A stretch of DNA of 54,643 bases from Bacteroidaceae bacterium (GTDB lineage: Bacteria; Bacteroidota; Bacteroidia; Bacteroidales; Bacteroidaceae). Below, in pieces: positions 44,442-54,149 of this stretch (position 1 is its first letter; each line of letters opens with the position of its first letter). A program made the position numbers and the translations under genes. The stretch is from positions 1-54,643 of the forward strand of contig JAFXGX010000008.1 of NCBI GenBank assembly GCA_017536695.1. Reading direction: 5' to 3'. The notes below the pieces were generated by a model. The model saw only the letters and a program-made list of their open reading frames with translations. It did not search any database and was not told the DNA's origin.

Positions 44442-46274
44442 CTAAAGGTTTCCATTTTTGAGTGCATCGAGCACTAATTTTGCCTTTGACTCTCCTATTA
44501 CTGCCGCTACATCCTCAATGGTTGCCTGCCTTATGCGTTTTATGCTCTTGAAGTGTTGCAGGAGCGCCTGCTTGCTCTTCTCGCCTATTCCCTTTATGCT
44601 GTCGAGCTGTGAGGCTGTCTGTCGCTTGCTGCGCTTGTCGCGGTGGAATGTGATGGCAAAGCGGTGTACTTCATCCTGAATCTGCGTCATAAGGCGGAAT
44701 AGGGGAGTGTTCTGCTTTAGTCCAATTACCTCGTTCTCCTTGCCTACAAGCAACTCCGATGTGCGGTGGCGTCCGTCCTTTACCAACCCTGCAATGGGTA
44801 TGCACAGCCCCAGTTCATCCTCTATCACAGAGCGCATGGCCTCCATCTGTCCTTTGCCGCCGTCAGCGATGATAAGGTTAGGCAGTTCTCCCTGCTCCTC
44901 AATAATGCGGCTGTATCGGCGCATTACGACCTCGCGCATCGATGCATAGTCATCGGGACCGCTTACGCTTCTTATGTTATATTTCCTGTAATCCTTCTTG
45001 CTTGGCTTCAGATTGCGGAATACCACACATGCAGCTACTGCATCGCTTCCCTGAATGTTTGAATTATCAAAACACTCAATAATCATCGGCATTTTTTCAA
45101 GATGCAAGGCCTCTTGAATCTCCTTCATCATGCGCGTTGCTTTCTGCTCGGGATTAAGCTTTTCCTCCTGCTTCAGGCGGTCAACCTTGTACTGTTTTAC
45201 ATTGAGCCTCGAGAGCGCCAGCAGACGTGCCTTCTCCCCTTTTTGAGGGACGGTTATAGTGACTCCTTCAATGGGCGATTCAATGGGGAAGGGTAGTATC
45301 ATCTCCTTTGCGTTGCTGCCGAATCTGTTTCTCAATTCGATTATGCCCATTGAAATCAATTCTTCATCGGTTTCATCGAGCCTTTTCTGATATTCAATAG
45401 TGAATGCCTGGTTTATGCAACCGTTTGTGATGTGCAGGAAATTTATGAATGCACTCTTTTCATCGCTCTCTATTGAGAATACATCGATGTTTGTCATTGA
45501 CTGGCTGACTACCTCGCTGCGAGTCCTGAAATTCTCGATAAGTTCGTATCTTTTTTTGATGTTCTGTGCCTCCTCGAATTCAAGTGCAACTGCTTTTTCC
45601 TTCATTTCGACGAGCAGTTTCTCTTGCAGAACCTTTATATCGCCTTTCAGAATTGATGTGACTTCGCTTATATATGTGAGGTAATCATCGCGTGAAATCT
45701 TTGCGATGCAGGGTGCACAGCATTTCTTTATCTGATATTCAAGACATGCACTGTATTTGCCGTCCCTTACGCCCTCGGGTGTTATGTTCAGGTTGCATGT
45801 ACGCAGAGGGTACAGCTCCTTTATCAGTTCCAGCAGTGCGTGAAGTGCGCCGGCGTTTGTGTAGGGGCCGAAGTAACGTCCGGCTCCTTTTACCGTTTTG
45901 CGGGTCTTGAAAATTTTAGGGAAATAGTCGTTCGTTATGCAGATTGAAGGATATGTCTTGTCATCTTTCAACAGAACATTGTAGCGAGGCTTATGCTGCT
46001 TTATGAGGTTGTTCTCAAGAAGCAGGGCATCAGCCTCGCTATTCACTATGACATAGCGTATGTCGGCAATCTTTGCGACAAGCAGCTTTGTCTTTAATGT
46101 CTGTTGTTCTTTATTGAAGTAAGATGAGACGCGACGCTTGAGGTTCTTTGCTTTCCCCACATAGATTATCGTGCCGCTCTCGTTAAGATACTGATAGCAG
46201 CCCGGGGAGTCGGGTAGGTTGTTTACAATCCCTTTCAGATACTCCTCTCTTTCGCTTCTCTTCTCCTTGCTCAT
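44442..46274 (-). CDS. uvrC: Excinuclease ABC subunit C
   Basis: 610 residues. The GIY-YIG domain is at the N-terminus (GCYQYLNESGTIIYVGKAKN, LKRRVSSYFN), the UVR domain near residue 205 (FEEAQNIKKRYELIE), the RNase H-like endonuclease with CFDNSNIQGSDAVAACVVF (about residue 395) and ADGGKGQMEA, and tandem helix-hairpin-helix at the end (LDSIKGIGEKSKQALLQHF). It makes both incisions in nucleotide excision repair. It overlaps apt by one base. Confidence 0.96.
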   Translation of the reverse strand: MSKEKRSEREEYLKGIVNNLPDSPGCYQYLNESGTIIYVGKAKNLKRRVSSYFNKEQQTLKTKLLVAKIADIRYVIVNSEADALLLENNLIKQHKPRYNVLLKDDKTYPSICITNDYFPKIFKTRKTVKGAGRYFGPYTNAGALHALLELIKELYPLRTCNLNITPEGVRDGKYSACLEYQIKKCCAPCIAKISRDDYLTYISEVTSILKGDIKVLQEKLLVEMKEKAVALEFEEAQNIKKRYELIENFRTRSEVVSQSMTNIDVFSIESDEKSAFINFLHITNGCINQAFTIEYQKRLDETDEELISMGIIELRNRFGSNAKEMILPFPIESPIEGVTITVPQKGEKARLLALSRLNVKQYKVDRLKQEEKLNPEQKATRMMKEIQEALHLEKMPMIIECFDNSNIQGSDAVAACVVFRNLKPSKKDYRKYNIRSVSGPDDYASMREVVMRRYSRIIEEQGELPNLIIADGGKGQMEAMRSVIEDELGLCIPIAGLVKDGRHRTSELLVGKENEVIGLKQNTPLFRLMTQIQDEVHRFAITFHRDKRSKRQTASQLDSIKGIGEKSKQALLQHFKSIKRIRQATIEDVAAVIGESKAKLVLDALKNGNL

Positions 46275-46807
46275 TATTTGCCTTCAAGTGTCAAAAGGCA
46301 CTCGATTTCTGCCTCGGCGGGGAAGGTCTCGCGCCCTTTCAGTCCCTCGAGTTCTATAATGAAATTTATCATCACCTTCTTCGGGTTCAGTTTCTTTACA
46401 AGATGGTATGCGGCAAGCATCGTTCCTCCTGTTGCCAGTAGGTCATCGTGTATGAGAACAACATCGTTCTCATCGATTGCATCCTTGTGAATCTCTATTG
46501 TGTCGCGCCCGTACTCCTTGCCGTATGTCTCGCTTATTGTTTCGGCAGGCAACTTGCCCGGCTTGCGAATGGGTACAAAACCTGCGCCCAACTTAACGGC
46601 GAGTGATGACGCCATCACAAAACCGCGTGACTCAATGCCCACAATCTTTGTAATACCTTTGTCTTTGTAAAGTTCATATAGCGCATTGTCCATTTCGCGC
46701 AGGCAATCCGGGTTCTTGAATAGTGATGTTACATCCTTGAACTGGATTCCCGGGATGGGGAAGTCGGGGATGTTCCTCAGGTTCTTAAGCAAAAGTTCTT
46801 TGTCCAT
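46274..46807 (-). CDS. apt: Adenine phosphoribosyltransferase
   Basis: 177 residues. IPGIQFKDVTSLFKNP is the N-terminal family motif, and the PRPP-binding loop is VVLIHDDLLATGGTMLAA (about residue 118). IVGIESRGFVMASSLAVKLG holds the hood-side conserved Arg. It converts adenine and PRPP to AMP (purine salvage). It is immediately upstream of uvrC (one-base overlap) and likely heads that operon. Confidence 0.95.
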   Translation of the reverse strand: MDKELLLKNLRNIPDFPIPGIQFKDVTSLFKNPDCLREMDNALYELYKDKGITKIVGIESRGFVMASSLAVKLGAGFVPIRKPGKLPAETISETYGKEYGRDTIEIHKDAIDENDVVLIHDDLLATGGTMLAAYHLVKKLNPKKVMINFIIELEGLKGRETFPAEAEIECLLTLEGK

Positions 46808-46820
46808 GACTCTGTTGTTT

Positions 46821-46858
46821 ATTGTTTAATTTTAGTGTTTAATGTTTAACGTTTAAGG
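46821..46858. repeat. TTTAATG-type short repeats
   Basis: GTTTATTGTTTAATTTTAGT, then GTTTAATGTTTAACGTTTAA, related to clusters at 10661, 11137 and 53041. It lies just upstream of apt. Confidence 0.45.
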
Positions 46859-46944
46859 GCTACTAAGGGTTACTAAGGGGGCTAATGGTTGCCAAACTTT
46901 TGGTTTCCGGTTTTAACCCCGCAGTGGTTGTTGTTTTAAGGCGT

Positions 46945-46960
46945 TGTTCCACGTGGAACA
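46945..46960. promoter_or_regulatory. parS-like ParB-binding site
   Basis: TGTTCCACGTGGAACA is a perfect 16-bp palindrome and matches the chromosomal parS consensus TGTTNCACGTGNAACA. It lies 5 bp past the mnmG stop, in an intergenic stretch. No ParB gene is in this window. Chromosomal parS sites usually mark the origin-proximal region. Confidence 0.65.
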
Positions 46961-46965
46961 TTTGT

Positions 46966-48837
46966 TTATTTCCGCACGAGTACAAGCAGCACATTTATAT
47001 CGCTTGGCGACACGCCCGGTATGCGGCTTGCTTGCGCAAGCGTCTCGGGGTCTATGGCTGTCAGTTTCTGTCGGGCCTCGGTAGAGAGTGACTCGATGCT
47101 GCTGTAGTCGAACTTGCCCTTGATGCGTATGTTCTCCAAGCGAATCATCCTCTCGGCAAGTTCACGCTCGCGCTGTATGTAGCCTCGGTATTTTATCTCA
47201 ATCTCGGTTGCCTCTACAATCTCCTCTCGGTCACGTCCTATTTTCTCAAGTTCCCGGCCGAGTGCATTTATGTAGTTCGCTATCGATTCTATTGTTACCT
47301 GTGGACGCTCGATTATTGATGCGAGCTTGCATCCGCGAACAAGTGGGGTAGTGCCCAACTCCTCGAGGCCTTTATTGATTAGGTCGGCCTTTACCGAGAA
47401 GTTTTCAATGAAATCTGTCAGCTTGGCAATCTTCTGCTTTTTGATTTGCAGTCTCTCGTAACGCTCCTCGGTCACGAGCCCGATTCCGTATGCCTTTTCG
47501 GTAAGGCGCATGTCGGCGTTGTCCGAGCGGAGCAATATCCTGTATTCTGCTCTTGATGTGAACATGCGGTAAGGCTCATCCACTCCTTTTGTTACAAGGT
47601 CATCGATGAGCACTCCTATGTATGCCTCATCGCGGCGGAGAGTGAAAGGCTCTTTGCCGTCAATCTTGAGGGCTGCGTTTATTCCTGCAATGATGCCCTG
47701 GCCGGCAGCCTCTTCGTATCCCGTCGTTCCGTTTACCTGGCCGGCGAAGTATAGCCCTCCGATTATCTTTGATTCGAGGGTGTGCTTCAACTGTGTCGGG
47801 TCGAAATAGTCATATTCTATCGCGTAGCCGGGGCGGTAGGCAACGGCGTTCTCAAGCGCGGGGATTTTCCTCAGCGCGGTCAGCTGCGCCTCCATTGGGA
47901 GCGATGATGAGAAACCGTTCACATAAATTTCCTGTGTCGTCTCGCCCTCGGGCTCAAGGAACAGGAGATGTCTGTCGCGCTCGGCAAAGGTTACAATCTT
48001 TGTTTCAATGCTCGGGCAATAGCGTGGCCCTATGCTCTGGATTTGTCCGTTGTAGAGTGGAGAGTCGGCAAGGCTGTCATGCAGGATTCTGTGAACCTCG
48101 GGGTTCGTGTAGCACCCCCAGCAGGGTAACTGTTTCAGGCAGCGTTGTGTGTCGCTGTACGAGAAACGGTGGAAATCATTGTCGCCCTCCTGAACCTCGG
48201 TCAGTTCCAGATTTATCGAGCGCCTGTCAAGACGCACCGGTGTTCCAGTCTTCATGCGTCCGGCTGTTATGCCGTGTGCCGTTATTGATTCGGTCAATCC
48301 TTTTGCGGCGGGCTCGGCTACGCGGCCGCCCTCAATCTGTACCTTGCCTATGTGCATCAGTCCGTTGAGGAATGTGCCCGCTGTGATTATTGTGCATGCG
48401 GCGCGGAACTCCGCACCCATCTGTGTCCTCACTCCAACGGCTTTGCCGTCTTCGACGATAAGTTCGGTGGCGATGTCCTGCCACATATCAAGGTTCGGGG
48501 TGTTTTCAAGGATTTCTCGCCAATATTGGCTAAATTTCATCCTGTCGCATTGTGCACGTGGGCTCCACATTGCAGGGCCTTTTGAGCGGTTGAGCATTCG
48601 GAACTGTATGGATGCGCGGTCAGTAACAATGGCCGTATATCCTCCAAGTGCGTCAATTTCACGCACAATCTGTCCTTTCGCTATGCCTCCTATTGCGGGG
48701 TTGCAGCTCATCTGTGCAATCTTGTTCATGTCAATAGTCATCAGGCATGTGCGCTTGCCTATGTTCGCCGCAGCCGCCGCAGCCTCGCATCCTGCGTGCC
48801 CGGCACCAATAACCAATATGTCGTAATTGAAAACCAC
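46966..48837 (-). CDS. mnmG: tRNA uridine 5-carboxymethylaminomethyl modification enzyme
   Basis: 623 residues if the GTG at 48837 ([20 protein letters not shown]) is the start, matching the family's usual length; an ATG at 48876 would add 13 residues. FAD-binding [12 protein letters not shown] at the N-terminus, then [37 protein letters not shown] and the C-terminal helical domain. With MnmE it forms the cmnm5 modification at the wobble uridine of several tRNAs. A purine-rich AAAGGACAAAAGAAGAGAAG lies just upstream of the GTG. Confidence 0.95.
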   Translation of the reverse strand: MVFNYDILVIGAGHAGCEAAAAAANIGKRTCLMTIDMNKIAQMSCNPAIGGIAKGQIVREIDALGGYTAIVTDRASIQFRMLNRSKGPAMWSPRAQCDRMKFSQYWREILENTPNLDMWQDIATELIVEDGKAVGVRTQMGAEFRAACTIITAGTFLNGLMHIGKVQIEGGRVAEPAAKGLTESITAHGITAGRMKTGTPVRLDRRSINLELTEVQEGDNDFHRFSYSDTQRCLKQLPCWGCYTNPEVHRILHDSLADSPLYNGQIQSIGPRYCPSIETKIVTFAERDRHLLFLEPEGETTQEIYVNGFSSSLPMEAQLTALRKIPALENAVAYRPGYAIEYDYFDPTQLKHTLESKIIGGLYFAGQVNGTTGYEEAAGQGIIAGINAALKIDGKEPFTLRRDEAYIGVLIDDLVTKGVDEPYRMFTSRAEYRILLRSDNADMRLTEKAYGIGLVTEERYERLQIKKQKIAKLTDFIENFSVKADLINKGLEELGTTPLVRGCKLASIIERPQVTIESIANYINALGRELEKIGRDREEIVEATEIEIKYRGYIQRERELAERMIRLENIRIKGKFDYSSIESLSTEARQKLTAIDPETLAQASRIPGVSPSDINVLLVLVRK

Positions 48838-48951
48838 TTCTCTTCTTTTGTCCTTTATCGGGCGGCATGCCGCCATATTACCAACCAACAAAAATAATAC
48901 AACTTTGCGTCAATCACAAAATTTGAAAAAATTATTTGGTGTGATGTTATA

Positions 48952-48993
48952 ATAAGGAGGATGACCCAAAATAGAATGGGTCATCCTCCTTAT
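48952..48993. terminator. Stem-loop upstream of mnmG
   Basis: ATAAGGAGGATGACCCA pairs perfectly with TGGGTCATCCTCCTTAT (17 bp, loop of 8). It lies about 180 bp past the stop of the cysteine desulfidase-like gene, and no T run follows on the minus strand beyond TATTATAACA. It may be that gene's terminator or an mnmG leader structure. Confidence 0.55.
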
Positions 48994-49013
48994 GCTTGAT
49001 TCTAAATCTGAAA

Positions 49014-49171
49014 TTAACGTGAGTTCGATATAAGTGTTGTCTAAAGCATTTTTGTCATGCTGAACATAGTGAAGCATCTCTATAGAATGGGTGCAGAGAT
49101 CCTTCCGCCGCTTCGCTTTGTCAGGATGACAGTTACGCGATTTGGTTGAGTTTATATTGAATTCACGTTAA
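49014..49171. repeat. MITE-like unit with 20-bp inverted ends
   Basis: TTAACGTGAGTTCGATATAA at 49014-49033 and its near complement TTATATTGAATTCACGTTAA at 49152-49171 (two mismatches) bound a 158-bp unit. Inside is the hairpin repeat 49053-49131 (TGTCATGCTGAAC ... CAGGATGACA). The unit ends one base before the stop codon of the next gene. The right 120 bp match 53167-53291. No gene is inside. Confidence 0.7.
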
Positions 49172-49172
49172 A

Positions 49173-50459
49173 TTACTTGTTTGTCATGATTGAAAGAATC
49201 ATCTTGTCGGTCTGCTGCATGCCTTGAGAACCGATAGATGTCAGGTTTCTTATGGACTTGTCCACGTCGTCATCGACAATGCCCTCGAGTGATGTCACGC
49301 AATGGTGCTCCATTGCCATGACAGATGAGAACATTGCGGTGGATACCGCACTCGCAAGCTTGAGAGCGCAGCTTGGCTTGGCACCGTCACAGATGACACC
49401 TGTAAGGTTGGCAACCATGTTCTTTACAGCCATTGCAACCTCATCATATCCGCCGCCCATCAGGTATGTTATACCGCAACTGGAACCTGTTGAAGCAACA
49501 ACGCATCCGCACAGCGCCGACAGACGGCCAAGGCTCTGCTTGATGTATATAACGGTGAGGTGGCTCAGCACCAGGGCGCGTATAAGGCTCTCCTCTGACG
49601 CTTTTGTCTCCTCGGCATATACGACAACTGGGAGTGTAGATGCTATGCCCTGGTTACCGCTGCCCGAGTTGCTCATGACCGGCATCTGCGCACCGCCCAT
49701 GCGTGCGTCACATGCAGCCGAGGTGTAAGAGACCATTCTTGTGAATACGGTGTCACCAAACACCTTGTTGCGTGCATTTCCGCTTATTGTACGGCCCAGG
49801 CAGTGTCCCCACTTGCCTTTGAGCGATTCCTCGGCAACATTCTTGTTCAACCGGCGTGCCTCGAGGATAAAGGATAGCTCCTCTACGGGAGACTCCGTCG
49901 CGAATTCCCATACCTTGCGCATCGACAGCTCTACATCTGCTGCATTTTTACTGACAGCGTCTTTCGCTCTGTTGTTGTCCAGAAGCACCTCATCGTTACG
50001 CTGCAGGAATACGAAGTTCGTATGGCTGCCCGATATTACGGCAACAGCCCTGTCGGTGTCTGTTGCCGCCTCGACCTCAATGTGCAGCACGTCGCATGCG
50101 CCCTCTTTGAGGGATACGTTTATGCGCTTCTCCTCAATCATGCGCCTGCCTTGTTCCACAGCCTGCGGTGTGGTATCTTTCAGTACCTCCAGGCTATATT
50201 CACTGCGTCCTACCAATGCACCAAGAGCTATGGCAATGGGCAAGCCTACCATTCCTGTGCCCGGGATTCCTACTCCCATAGCGTTCTTCAGCACGTTAGG
50301 GCTGAGTCTTACTTCAATGCGCTGTGGCACGCAACCCAGAATCTCCACAGCCTTGGCCGTACACAGCGACACGGCAACAGGCTCGGTACATCCCATTGCG
50401 GGTACAACCTCTCGTTTCAGTAATCCTATAATCTCGTTTCGTGTTTCTATCGGAAGCAT
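49173..50459 (-). CDS. L-cysteine desulfidase / serine dehydratase alpha-like (UPF0597) protein
   Basis: 428 residues, UPF0597/CyuA family. Signatures: VVPAMGCTEPVAVSLCTAKA (about residue 17), GVGIPGTGMVGLPIAIALGA, MSNSGSGNQGIASTLPVVVY, GSSCGITYLMGGGYDEVA and ICDGAKPSCALKLASAVSTA, with the cysteines expected to hold a 4Fe-4S cluster. Homologues degrade cysteine to pyruvate, ammonia and sulfide; serine dehydratase activity is also possible. It is cytoplasmic, single on this strand, and flanked by a MITE-like unit and a palindrome. Confidence 0.85.
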   Translation of the reverse strand: MLPIETRNEIIGLLKREVVPAMGCTEPVAVSLCTAKAVEILGCVPQRIEVRLSPNVLKNAMGVGIPGTGMVGLPIAIALGALVGRSEYSLEVLKDTTPQAVEQGRRMIEEKRINVSLKEGACDVLHIEVEAATDTDRAVAVISGSHTNFVFLQRNDEVLLDNNRAKDAVSKNAADVELSMRKVWEFATESPVEELSFILEARRLNKNVAEESLKGKWGHCLGRTISGNARNKVFGDTVFTRMVSYTSAACDARMGGAQMPVMSNSGSGNQGIASTLPVVVYAEETKASEESLIRALVLSHLTVIYIKQSLGRLSALCGCVVASTGSSCGITYLMGGGYDEVAMAVKNMVANLTGVICDGAKPSCALKLASAVSTAMFSSVMAMEHHCVTSLEGIVDDDVDKSIRNLTSIGSQGMQQTDKMILSIMTNK

Positions 50460-50510
50460 AACTGTTTTCTGTTTATGTCGACTTCAAAGGTACTCTTTTT
50501 TTATAAAAAT

Positions 50511-50544
50511 GTGGGTGTATCAAAAAATTTTTTGATACACCCAC
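50511..50544. terminator. 34-bp perfect palindrome
   Basis: Half GTGGGTGTATCAAAAAA. It lies between the desulfidase-like start (50459) and the hppA stop (50593), so it is probably the hppA terminator, though a gene-control palindrome for the desulfidase-like gene is possible. Confidence 0.7.
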
Positions 50545-50592
50545 TATAGGTTTGTTGAAAAGCCTGTGTATTTACAGACCTCTGTGTAATAC

Positions 50593-52794
50593 TTATCCTA
50601 TCAGGTTAAATGCAAGAGTCAGGCCTGCCATAACAATGGCTACCATACTCATAAGCTTAATAAGAATGTTAAGGCTCGGTCCCGATGTATCCTTGCATGG
50701 GTCGCCGACAGTGTCGCCTACAACTGTAGCCTTGTGCGTGTCGCTGCCCTTGCCGCCGAAGTTACCCTCCTCGACATATTTCTTTGCGTTGTCCCATGCA
50801 CCTCCGGCATTGGCAAGGAATACTGCCAACAGGAATCCCGATGACAAGCTACCGATAAGGAGTCCTATTACGCCAGGAACGCCAAGCACCACACCTGTGA
50901 TGATTGGAGCCGCAATGGCGAGCAGTGAAGGGAGTATCATCTCCTGCTGTGCACCGCGTGTCGAAATCTCTACGCAGCGAGAGTAGTCGGGTTCGGTCTT
51001 TCCTTCGAGGATACCCTTGATTTCGCTGAACTGGCGGCGTACCTCTGCAACCATCTTCTGTGCTGCACGACCCACAGCATTCATTGTAAGACCGCAGAAC
51101 AGGAACGACATCATTGCACCTACAAAGATACCGCAAAGCACCATAGGATTCATCAGGGTCACGTCATAATAGTGCATGAAGTCCACGATGTTTGCACTCA
51201 TGAGAGGCTTGCCGTTGATAAGCACGTCGGGGTTAGTGCGCTCGAGAGCGATTCTAATCTCTTCAATGTATGATGCAAGAAGGGCAAGCGCAGTGAGCGC
51301 TGCTGAACCTATTGCAAACCCCTTGCCTGTGGCAGCTGTTGTGTTGCCGAGTGAGTCGAGAGCGTCGGTACGACGGCGTACCTCAGGCTCAAGACCGCTC
51401 ATCTCGGCATTACCACCCGCATTGTCGGCGATAGGGCCGTAAGCATCTGTAGCCAATGTGATACCCAATGTAGAGAGCATACCTACCGATGCAATGGCAA
51501 TACCGTACAGACCCAAAGATACATGCTCGGCACCAAGCTCAAAGCCTGTAGCAAGCAGGTAAGACAGGATGATTCCCACAACTACTGAGAGCACAGGGAT
51601 AGCTGTTGACAACATGCCCAATCCCATACCGGAAATGATTACTGTTGCAGGGCCGGTCTTTCCTGCCTCGGAAACCTTGCGTGTAGGAGCATAAGACTGT
51701 GATGTGTAATACTCGGTAGAGCGGCCTATAACGATACCTACCAAAAGACCTACAACCACTGCCAATGACAAACCAACCCAGTTCTCAATGCCCAGCATAT
51801 ACAATATTGCGAATGTGGCAGCCACAATCAGCAGCGAAGAGAGGTTTGTTCCACGTGACAACGCACCGATAAGGCTCTTGATGTCGGCATTCTCCTTTGT
51901 GCGGACCGAGAATATACCTATTATAGATAGTACTATACCGATTGCTGCAATGAGCATGGGAGCAAAGACTGCCTTGGTCTGCATTTCCGAACCGTCGGCT
52001 GCAAAGGCAGCAGCACCGAGTGCAGCCGATGAGAGGATAGAGCCGCAATAGCTCTCGTACAGGTCGGCGCCCATGCCGGCCACGTCACCTACGTTGTCAC
52101 CCACATTGTCGGCAATGGTAGCAGGGTTACGCGGGTCATCCTCGGGGATGTTGTATTCAGTCTTTCCAACGAGGTCGGCACCGACGTCGGCAGCTTTTGT
52201 GTAAATACCGCCACCCACACGGGCAAAGAGGGCCTGTGTCGATGCACCCATACCGAAGGTAAGCATTGTGGTCGTGATAATACATAGTTTCATGCCGGTG
52301 TCGTTAATGTCGGCAGGAATAAAGCTGTCGAGGATGAGATACCACACCGAGATATCGAGCAAGCCCAGACCTACCACAACAAGGCCCATGACAGCACCGC
52401 TCCTGAATGCCATGCGCAGACCGCTGTTCATTGAAGAGCGTGCAGCGTTGGCAGTACGTGCCGATGCGTATGTAGCGGTCTTCATGCCCAGGAAACCCGA
52501 CAATCCGCTGAAGAGACCACCGGTGAGGAATGCGAAAGGCACCCACTCGTTCTGGATTTTGAATACATAGGCCATAATGGCAAAAATCAGTGCGAGAGAG
52601 ACAAATACTATTGTCACAACCTTGTACTGCTGCTTCAGATAAGCCATTGCACCTTTGCGCACCGCCTCGGCAATGTATGCCATGCGTTCGGTTCCTTCAC
52701 TCTCTTTTTTCATCTGCCTGTAGAAATACCAGGCAAAGGTAAGTGCCAGCAACGATGCCGCAGGCACAAACCAGAATAGAACATTGTAATCCAT
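50593..52794 (-). CDS. hppA: Membrane pyrophosphatase (ion-translocating)
   Basis: 733 residues, many membrane helices. Catalytic motifs are present: [20 protein letters not shown] and [20 protein letters not shown], which coordinate Mg-PPi, plus a further DxxxxDN(A)GGN-type loop at [40 protein letters not shown] has Ala at the position linked to potassium dependence, and such enzymes often pump sodium. It hydrolyses pyrophosphate to build an ion gradient. Monocistronic with its own terminator. Confidence 0.95.
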   Translation of the reverse strand: MDYNVLFWFVPAASLLALTFAWYFYRQMKKESEGTERMAYIAEAVRKGAMAYLKQQYKVVTIVFVSLALIFAIMAYVFKIQNEWVPFAFLTGGLFSGLSGFLGMKTATYASARTANAARSSMNSGLRMAFRSGAVMGLVVVGLGLLDISVWYLILDSFIPADINDTGMKLCIITTTMLTFGMGASTQALFARVGGGIYTKAADVGADLVGKTEYNIPEDDPRNPATIADNVGDNVGDVAGMGADLYESYCGSILSSAALGAAAFAADGSEMQTKAVFAPMLIAAIGIVLSIIGIFSVRTKENADIKSLIGALSRGTNLSSLLIVAATFAILYMLGIENWVGLSLAVVVGLLVGIVIGRSTEYYTSQSYAPTRKVSEAGKTGPATVIISGMGLGMLSTAIPVLSVVVGIILSYLLATGFELGAEHVSLGLYGIAIASVGMLSTLGITLATDAYGPIADNAGGNAEMSGLEPEVRRRTDALDSLGNTTAATGKGFAIGSAALTALALLASYIEEIRIALERTNPDVLINGKPLMSANIVDFMHYYDVTLMNPMVLCGIFVGAMMSFLFCGLTMNAVGRAAQKMVAEVRRQFSEIKGILEGKTEPDYSRCVEISTRGAQQEMILPSLLAIAAPIITGVVLGVPGVIGLLIGSLSSGFLLAVFLANAGGAWDNAKKYVEEGNFGGKGSDTHKATVVGDTVGDPCKDTSGPSLNILIKLMSMVAIVMAGLTLAFNLIG

Positions 52795-52960
52795 ATCTTT
52801 TATTTTTGGTTAATATATAAGTCTGAGTATAGTTTTTGTAAATTTAGATTAATTCATTCAAATAGAAATGGATTTTTGAGGAAAATTGTTGAAATAATGA
52901 TGTTGGCTTGATTTGACATGACAATGTCGTTTAATGTTACTTGTAACATCGACAGTGCGA

Positions 52961-53252
52961 GCAGCGATTGGTCACGCGTAGCACGGAGTAATTCGTGCCG
53001 CGTGGGTCGCGGTTAGCGAGTGCTGTCAATGTGTAGCGTGTAACGTTTAATGTTTATTGTTTAATGAGTAATGTTTAATGTGTAATGTTTATTGTGCATA
53101 CCGGAGAATACTGAACAGGGATTTTTCGCTTTGCTCTGTCGGGATGATAGTGCCGGTGTTTTCACGTACTTGTCATTCTGAACGAATGTGAAGAATCTCT
53201 TATTTCGCGATATTTTTGAGATCCCTCGTCGCTTCGCTCTGTCGGAATGACA
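52961..53252. repeat. Cluster of dispersed repeats
   Basis: In order: the structured repeat at about 52961-53012 (GCAGCGATTGGTCACGCGTA, related to 9028), TTTAATG-type repeats at 53041-53094, and the hairpin repeat at 53171-53252 (TGTCATTCTGAACG ... GGAATGACA). The gap 52795-52960 shows nothing else. Confidence 0.65.
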
Positions 53253-53272
53253 GATTCGCGATTCGGTTGAAC

Positions 53273-53291
53273 TTATATCGAACTCACGTTA
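53273..53291. repeat. MITE-like repeat right end
   Basis: TTATATCGAACTCACGTTA, matching the units at 49152 and 15945. It lies 11 bp before the Abi gene fragment. Confidence 0.65.
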
Positions 53292-53302
53292 CATTATCAA
53301 AG

Positions 53303-53701
53303 ATGTACAAGAACTTGAAGAATCAATTGCCTCAAAAGTCAGCCATTGCAAATGATTTTGGACTTTACTCATCGAGAGAGTTTTCTAACTGGATAGAGAT
53401 AATCTCGTTAATGCGAAATATCATAGCACACCATTCTCGTCTATGGAACAGAGCACTCAGCAAGAAAATATCGAATATCAAGGGGCATAGAGACCTTTGG
53501 TTGAATAACAAATTCTCAGAAATGCAGAAGAAAAAGCCCTATGCAGTAACTTGTGCATTGGTTTATATCTGTAGAGCCGTAAGTGGTAGCAAATCTATCC
53601 AAGAAAAAGTAAAGGCTTTGTTTGAGACAAGTTCCCAAGTCATACCTATTCATAAAATTGGTATTCCTATCAACTGGAAGAATGAACCACTTTGGAGGTA
53701 A
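53303..53701 (+). pseudogene. C-terminal half of an Abi (AbiD/AbiF, HEPN) protein
   Basis: About 132 residues remain from MYKNLKNQLPQKSAIANDFG. The Abi_2-family HEPN signature is visible as SLMRNIIAHHSRLWNRAL (R-x4-H, about residue 42). IPIHKIGIPINWKNEPLW is the usual C-terminal region. Full-length members have roughly 300 residues; the N-terminal half is missing where the MITE-like repeat ends, suggesting the repeat replaced it. Abi proteins are phage-defence abortive-infection factors. This copy is probably not functional, though the HEPN core is intact. Confidence 0.65.
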
Positions 53702-53948
53702 ACAGCGAGTCTATCAGGGGTGAGTTTGTAAATGGAGCGAATGCGTCTTATTACATAATTTGGCGCGAATCTTGGCGCGAACAAACAACGCATATTGAAT
53801 ATAAAGAACATATAAAAGTAACCAAGTGCAGGACAAAATGGGAACCAATTAACTAAGTCGAATGGAAAAAGTAACTAAGTCGTTCTAAATTGCAGGAGTA
53901 GTAAGAAAGTTCGAGAAATAGGATTTTGCACCAAATAAAAAATAACAG
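53702..53948. other. Intergenic stretch without a clear gene
   Basis: Contains paired TGGCGCGAA units (near 53761-53780) and two ACTAAGTCG units (near 53853 and 53875). No coding frame or RNA is recognised. Confidence 0.4.
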
Positions 53949-53984
53949 AACCCGTCAGCATCTCGTAAGAACAGCTGACGGGTT
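53949..53984. terminator. Intrinsic terminator
   Basis: AACCCGTCAGC pairs with GCTGACGGGTT (11-bp stem); a T-rich tail follows on both strands (TTGCTTTTTACC on plus, GTTATTTTTTATTT on minus). Confidence 0.75.
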
Positions 53985-54149
53985 GCTTTTTACCGTAATT
54001 CTAAATAAAACTACATCATTGATTGTAGAGCTGTAAAAGTACATTTTTAGAGTAAAGTGGCGACTAATGATTGCTTTAGCAATGGAGGATACTTTTACGG
54101 TATCCTGCCATTGCAGCGTTAGAGTGTTTATAGATTCTGTTATAATTGG

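Noticed and set aside
51848-51863. Second parS-like sequence (TGTTCCACGTGACAAC)
   Set aside because: Only 12 of 16 positions match, it is not palindromic on the right side, and it lies inside hppA coding sequence.
53216-53302. Upstream extension of the Abi fragment
   Set aside because: These codons come from the dispersed repeat and MITE-like end, not from the Abi family.
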